Part shown: one piece after another, positions 60,422-64,000 of the stretch
Layout of the letters: each line of letters starts with the position of its first letter
Numbering within the stretch: the stretch's first letter is position 1
Origin: FLUQ01 sp031551515
Lineage (GTDB): Bacteria; Desulfobacterota; Desulfovibrionia; Desulfovibrionales; Desulfovibrionaceae
DNA length: 64,000 nucleotides
Assembly: GCA_031551515.1 (NCBI GenBank)
Contig: JAVBNL010000004.1
Coordinates: 13,009 to 77,008, forward strand
Direction of reading: 5' to 3'
Position numbers and translations under genes: made by a program
The notes under the pieces: model-generated
Database searches by the model: none
The model's input: the letters and a program-made list of their open reading frames with translations, nothing else
What the model was told of the DNA's origin: nothing

Positions 60422-61741
60422 CTACAGGCCGTATGCTTTGAGCAGGCCTTCGTTGCGCTCGCGGGAGGCGGCCAATCGCTTGCCCAGGCTCTTGCGGTAC
60501 GCGGCCATGTCGCTGATGATGTTTTTCGCAACGCCTTCTTTGATGGCCGCCTCGGCCACCGCGCCGGCGACCCATTCGATAAGGCGCATGTCAAAAGCCT
60601 TCGGAATCATGTAATCCAGGCCCAGTTTCAGTTCTTTGACGCCAAAGGCTTCCAGCACATAGTCGGGCACGGGTTCTTTGGCCAGATCGGCAATGGCTTT
60701 GGCAGCGGCGATTTTCATGCCTTCGGTGATGGCTGTGGCCCGCACGTCCAGCGCTCCCCGGAAGATAAAGGGGAAGCCCAGCACGTTGTTGACCTGGTTG
60801 GGGAAGTCGGAGCGGCCTGTGCCCATGATGGCGTCGGGTCGGGCTTCTTTGGCGTCGGCATAGGGTATTTCGGGGTTGGGGTTGGCGCAGGCGAAAATGA
60901 TCGGGCAGTTGGGCGTCATGCTCTTGACCATGTCTTTGGTCAGAACCCCGGCGGCGGACACGCCCAGAAAAGCGTCCGCGCCTTTCATGGCTTCAGCCAG
61001 AGAAGAGTACACTTTTTGGGTGGCAAATTCCTGTTTTTCTTTATTCAGGTCTTTTCTGCCCAAATGCACATGCCCTTTTGAGTCGAACATGGCGATTTTT
61101 TCTGGATCTGCGCCCATGCTCTTGTACAGGCGGCCGCAGGCCACTGCGGCTGCGCCAGCGCCGGAGATGACGATGCGGCAGTCCGCCATTTTTTTGTTGG
61201 CGATTTCCAGGGCGTTGATCATGCCTGCAGCGGAAATGATGGCCGTGCCGTGCTGATCGTCATGGAACACCGGAATGTTCATTTCTTTTTTCAGTTTGTC
61301 TTCAATATAAAAGCATTCGGGGGCTTTGATGTCCTCAAGGTTGATGCCGCCGAAGGTGGGCTCCATGGCTTTTACCGCAGCGCAGAGTTCGTCGGGGTCT
61401 TTGGTGTTGAGTTCGATATCGTAAACATCCACGTCGGCGAAAATCTTGAACAAAAGACCCTTGCCTTCCATAACCGGCTTGCCGGCTTCAGGACCGATGT
61501 CGCCCAAGCCCAGCACCGCCGTGCCGTTTGACACGACCGCCACCAGGTTGCCTTTGCCCGTGTATTTATAAACATCTTCAACATTGGCGTGAATGGCCAT
61601 GCAGGAGTCGGCGACGCCGGGGCTGTAGGCCATGGAGAGGTCTTTTTGGTTGCGATACGGTTTGACGGGCACTACTTCGAGTTTACCGGGACGGACTTGG
61701 GAATGATAATCAAGCGCTTCTTGTTTTGTATACAGAGCCAT
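60422..61741 (-). CDS. maeB: Malic enzyme (oxaloacetate-decarboxylating)
   Basis: 439 residues; the MaeB phosphotransacetylase extension is absent. VEVVP...YSPGVADSC at the N-terminus, VFHDDQHGTA (metal-binding Asp pair, near 160-169), VISGAGAAAVACGRLY (NAD(P) site, near 190-205) and CANPNPEIPYADA (near 287-299). Interconverts malate with pyruvate and CO2. With class I fumarase next door it links fumarate, malate and pyruvate, as in sulfate reducers growing on malate or fumarate. Confidence 0.92.
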   Translation of the reverse strand: MALYTKQEALDYHSQVRPGKLEVVPVKPYRNQKDLSMAYSPGVADSCMAIHANVEDVYKYTGKGNLVAVVSNGTAVLGLGDIGPEAGKPVMEGKGLLFKIFADVDVYDIELNTKDPDELCAAVKAMEPTFGGINLEDIKAPECFYIEDKLKKEMNIPVFHDDQHGTAIISAAGMINALEIANKKMADCRIVISGAGAAAVACGRLYKSMGADPEKIAMFDSKGHVHLGRKDLNKEKQEFATQKVYSSLAEAMKGADAFLGVSAAGVLTKDMVKSMTPNCPIIFACANPNPEIPYADAKEARPDAIMGTGRSDFPNQVNNVLGFPFIFRGALDVRATAITEGMKIAAAKAIADLAKEPVPDYVLEAFGVKELKLGLDYMIPKAFDMRLIEWVAGAVAEAAIKEGVAKNIISDMAAYRKSLGKRLAASRERNEGLLKAYGL

Positions 61742-61845
61742 ATGAGCCTCCTCGCCGGGTTTCAGGAGGCGAGAATGAGGCCTCCTGGCTGGTTATGCTA
61801 AGTATGTAGCAGACATGAAGAAAAAAGAGCAACGATTACTTACGC

Positions 61846-61863
61846 CTGTGACAAAATGCACAA
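61846..61863. promoter_or_regulatory. Rex/CRP-like palindrome upstream of malic enzyme
   Basis: TTGTGCATTTTGTCACAG (read on the minus strand) fits the Rex operator plan TTGTGAA-N4-TTCACAA at 11 of 14 defined positions. It lies about 105-122 bases before the malic enzyme ATG and right after the fumarase stop. CRP/FNR-type sites look similar. Direct regulation is inference. Confidence 0.4.
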
Positions 61864-61876
61864 TAAGAGTGACCTG

Positions 61877-62716
61877 TTAAATCACTATAGCCTTGTGTCG
61901 CGAAGAATGACACTGAAAATTGATCGCCACGGGCATGCTGCCGATATGGCAGGGGGATATGGCGATTTTGACCGCAAGGCAGGTGGTTTTGCCGCCCAGG
62001 CCCATGGGGCCGATGCCCAGTTTGTTGACTTCTTCCAGCAATTCTTTTTCTTTGGCGGCCAGGTCCGGGTCCGGGTTCACGTCGTCCAGCGGGCGGAGCG
62101 TGGCTTTTTTCGCCAGCAAGATGGAGTGGTCAAGGGTGCCCCCGATGCCGACGCCCATGATGGTGGGCGGGCAGGCGTTGGACCCGGCCTGCGCGGTCAG
62201 ACGCAAAGCGGTTTCCTTGACGCCCTGCCACCCGGCGGAAGGGGGAATGGTCAGGGCCTGCGACATATTTTCGGCCCCAAAGCCTTTGGCGACCAGGTGA
62301 ATGCGCACGGCATCCCCCGGCACTATGTCGAAGTAAATGATCGCCGGGGTGTTGTCCCCGGTGTTTTTGCGGGTGAAAGGGTGGTTGGCCGATTTACGCA
62401 AAAAGCCGTCGGCATAGCCCTGGCGCACGCCTTCGGTGATGGCTTCGCGCAGATCGCCGCCAACGACGCTGACTTCTTGGCCCAGGTCCACAAAGACCAG
62501 CGCGAGGCCCGTATCCTGGCACAGCGGCAGAGCGGTGGAAGCGGCCAGCTTCGCGTTTTCAAGAATATGGCGAAAAACTTCTTTGGGCACGGGGTCTTCT
62601 TCCCGCGCGGCGCAGTCGGTGAGGCGCTGTAACACGTCCTGCGGCAAGTCGTGGTTGCTTTCAATGCACAAGAGGCGGACGGCTGTGGTGAATTCACTTG
62701 CATCTATACTGCGCAT
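61877..62716 (-). CDS. Class I fumarate hydratase alpha subunit (extra copy)
   Basis: 279 residues, the full N-terminal half of two-subunit class I fumarases. Fe-S ligands: CQDTG (near 66-70) and two later cysteines (GSNACPPTIMGVG near 178-190; SPCHIGSMP). GLGIGPMGLGGKTTCLAVKI-like block (near 232-250) is the alpha hallmark. Interconverts fumarate and malate, cytoplasmic, oxygen-sensitive. It is the third gene after another alpha and one beta and has no beta of its own in view. Confidence 0.9.
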   Translation of the reverse strand: MRSIDASEFTTAVRLLCIESNHDLPQDVLQRLTDCAAREEDPVPKEVFRHILENAKLAASTALPLCQDTGLALVFVDLGQEVSVVGGDLREAITEGVRQGYADGFLRKSANHPFTRKNTGDNTPAIIYFDIVPGDAVRIHLVAKGFGAENMSQALTIPPSAGWQGVKETALRLTAQAGSNACPPTIMGVGIGGTLDHSILLAKKATLRPLDDVNPDPDLAAKEKELLEEVNKLGIGPMGLGGKTTCLAVKIAISPCHIGSMPVAINFQCHSSRHKAIVI

Positions 62717-62723
62717 GAAAACT

Positions 62724-62762
62724 CCGGCGGGAATTCCCGCCGGGAGAGGTTTCTCCCGGCGG
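62724..62762 (-). promoter_or_regulatory. Two mutually exclusive hairpins before the extra fumarase alpha gene
   Basis: On the minus-strand transcript the first hairpin (62762-62737) has an 11-bp stem CCGCCGGGAGA/TCTCCCGGCGG; the second (62743-62724) is the palindrome with arms CCGGCGGG/CCCGCCGG. They share 62737-62743, so only one can form. The ribosome site GGAG (62722-62725) lies partly in the second hairpin, five bases before the ATG. Switch behaviour is inferred. Confidence 0.5.
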
Positions 62763-62782
62763 AAGGTTAAGCAAAGAGAGCG

Positions 62783-63340
62783 TCAGGCCAGGCCGACGGC
62801 TTTCAGATCGGGCTGCACGTACAATTCACCGCCCACACAATCGTTGATTACAAGAAGCGGCAGGTTTTCAATGCGCAGTTCGCGCAGGGCTTCGGGGCCC
62901 ATTTCAGGAAACGCGACCACTTTCGCTTCTTTGATGCAGGTGGAAAGCAGGGCGCCGGCCCCGCCGGTGGCGCCGAAATACACGGCGCCGTTATCTTTGA
63001 GGGCCTGTTTCACTTCGGCGTTGCGAATGCCTTTGCCGATGCTGGCTTTCACGCCCAGCGAGTGCAGCCGGGGCGCGAAAGCGTCCATGCGGTAGCTGGT
63101 TGTGGGCCCGGCGGAGCCGATGATATAGCCCGGCGGCGGCGGCGTGGGGCCGACGTAATAGATGACCGCGCCTTTGAGGTCGATGGGCAGGGGCGCGCCT
63201 TCGTTGAGCAGGTCGTTCAGTTTTTTATGCGCGGCGTCGCGGCCGGTGTAGATGATGCCCGAAAGCAGCACCACATCGCCGGCGCGCAGCATGCGCGCGT
63301 CCGCATCGGACAGGGGAGCGTTCAGTTTGTATTCAGCCAT
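62783..63340 (-). CDS. Class I fumarate hydratase beta subunit
   Basis: 185 residues from the ATG at 63338-63340, which overlaps the stop of the preceding alpha gene (TAATG). The beta fold is clear: LRAGDVVLLSGIIYTGRDAAHKKL (in pieces), IYYVGPTPPPPGYIIGSAGPTTSYRMD (in pieces) and the late NDCVGGELYVQPD-type tail. GGAGGTGG precedes the start. Works with the alpha subunit upstream to form fumarase. Confidence 0.92.
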   Translation of the reverse strand: MAEYKLNAPLSDADARMLRAGDVVLLSGIIYTGRDAAHKKLNDLLNEGAPLPIDLKGAVIYYVGPTPPPPGYIIGSAGPTTSYRMDAFAPRLHSLGVKASIGKGIRNAEVKQALKDNGAVYFGATGGAGALLSTCIKEAKVVAFPEMGPEALRELRIENLPLLVINDCVGGELYVQPDLKAVGLA

Positions 63341-64000
63341 TAGAGTTCCACCTCCTCGTGCCGGGCGGAATGGCACTGAATGTTCACGGCCAGCGGCAAA
63401 CTGGCAATATGGCAGGGGCTGGTCATGATTTTCACCGCAAGACAGGTTGTCTTGCCGCCCAGGCCCATGGGGCCGATACCCAGTTTGTTGACCAGATCCA
63501 GCAGTTCCGCTTCTTTGGCGGCCAGATCCGGGTCGGGGTTCACGTCGTCGAGTTTGCGCAGCAAAGCCTTTTTGGCCAGGATGGCGGAATACTCAAAGGT
63601 GCCGCCGATCCCGATGCCCAGAATGATGGGCGGGCAGGGGTTGGAGCGCGATTCGGCCACGCGGGTGAGAATGAACTTTTTCGCGCCCTCCCAACCGTCG
63701 GAAGGGGCCAGCATCATGACCCGCGACATGTTTTCAGCGCCGCCGCCCTTGCTCATAAGGGCGATGTGCAGTTTGTCGCCGGGCACGATGTTATAATGGA
63801 TGACGGCCGGGGTGTTGTCACCCGTATTCTTGCGGGTAAAGGGATCGTTGGCCGATTTGCGCAAAAAACCGTCGGCATAGCCCTGGCGCACGCCTTCGTT
63901 TATGGCGTCGTTCAGGTCGCCGGCGATATGCACATCCTGGCCTATGTCGACGAAAAGCACCGCCAGACCCGTATCCTGGCACAGCGCCAGGCCCGTTTCC
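63340..64000 (-). CDS. Class I fumarate hydratase alpha subunit, 5' end outside window
   Basis: About 220 residues visible; the start is past the right edge. It has CQDTGLAVLFVDIG, GYADGFLRKSANDPFTRKNTGDNTPAV, GLGIGPMGLGGKTTCLAVKI-like block and SPCHIASLPLAVNIQCHSAR, parallel to the copy at 61877 with a similar, not identical sequence. Translationally coupled to the beta subunit (TAATG), so this is probably its real partner. Confidence 0.9.
   Translation of the reverse strand, partial: ETGLALCQDTGLAVLFVDIGQDVHIAGDLNDAINEGVRQGYADGFLRKSANDPFTRKNTGDNTPAVIHYNIVPGDKLHIALMSKGGGAENMSRVMMLAPSDGWEGAKKFILTRVAESRSNPCPPIILGIGIGGTFEYSAILAKKALLRKLDDVNPDPDLAAKEAELLDLVNKLGIGPMGLGGKTTCLAVKIMTSPCHIASLPLAVNIQCHSARHEEVEL

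Noticed and set aside
1..64000. tRNA, rRNA, CRISPR arrays or insertion sequences
   Set aside because: No cloverleaf-like segments with a TTCRA arm, no regular repeats and no transposase frames were seen on reading both strands; a tRNA scan would settle it.

Overview
The window (about 60% G+C by eye) looks like a chromosome segment of a strictly anaerobic Desulfovibrionaceae-type deltaproteobacterium. Evidence: rex directly downstream of atpB/atpE; a three-gene NAD-linked [FeFe] hydrogenase; class I fumarases beside a malic enzyme; GlpABC-type anaerobic glycerol-3-phosphate dehydrogenase; a DUF169 protein; a decayed gene resembling lactate permease; flagellar and chemotaxis genes of a motile Gram-negative cell. 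This is inference from gene content and order; no 16S or database search was possible. I saw no tRNA, rRNA, CRISPR array or insertion sequence.

Layout. 0-5.6 kb: cut-off zinc-ribbon-like gene, two tandem Hsp20 genes, lactate-permease remnant, nitroreductase, truA, fliJ with a MotE-like partner, a TerC membrane protein. 5.7-9.5 kb: three small-molecule transporters and an unknown gene. 9.5-12.9 kb: SAM hydrolase, rex and the Fo part of ATP synthase. 13-16.3 kb: four surface lipoproteins of the LpoB/YcfL/COG3014 type. 16.4-20.5 kb: RNA methyltransferase, NfeD, SPFH protein, heptosyltransferase-like protein. 20.6-23.1 kb: one strongly AT-rich nuclease-helicase gene, clearly foreign. 23.2-29.1 kb: glpC, a P1 peptidase and a GlpA-GlpB fusion. 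29.2-39 kb: second RarD, a GTP-type PEP carboxykinase broken by an in-frame stop, the hydrogenase operon, class II FBPase. 39-42.5 kb: secF-secD-yajC. 42.5-45.1 kb: membrane protein, glycosyltransferase, DUF169. 45.2-47.1 kb: two FlgO-domain proteins with a lipoprotein. 47.2-54 kb: zinc ABC importer, cheZ, PilZ-like protein, cpoB, lspA, diguanylate cyclase. 54.1-59.9 kb: ilvA, ileS, iron alcohol dehydrogenase. 59.9-64 kb: BON protein, malic enzyme and a fumarase alpha-beta-alpha cluster running off the right edge.

How they fit together. Hydrogenase, malic enzyme, fumarase, Fe-alcohol dehydrogenase, GlpABC and ATP synthase form an anaerobic NAD(P)H/H2/C4 energy network, with the NADH sensor Rex encoded in the same window and a Rex-like palindrome upstream of malic enzyme. 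Two central-metabolism genes (PEPCK and the permease-like gene) are damaged, suggesting niche-specific erosion, if not sequencing error. The most unusual pieces are the NuoF-GltD fusion in the hydrogenase, the GlpA-GlpB fusion whose linker is written by a palindromic repeat, the lone nuclease-helicase, and the duplicated fumarase alpha subunit behind two mutually exclusive hairpins.
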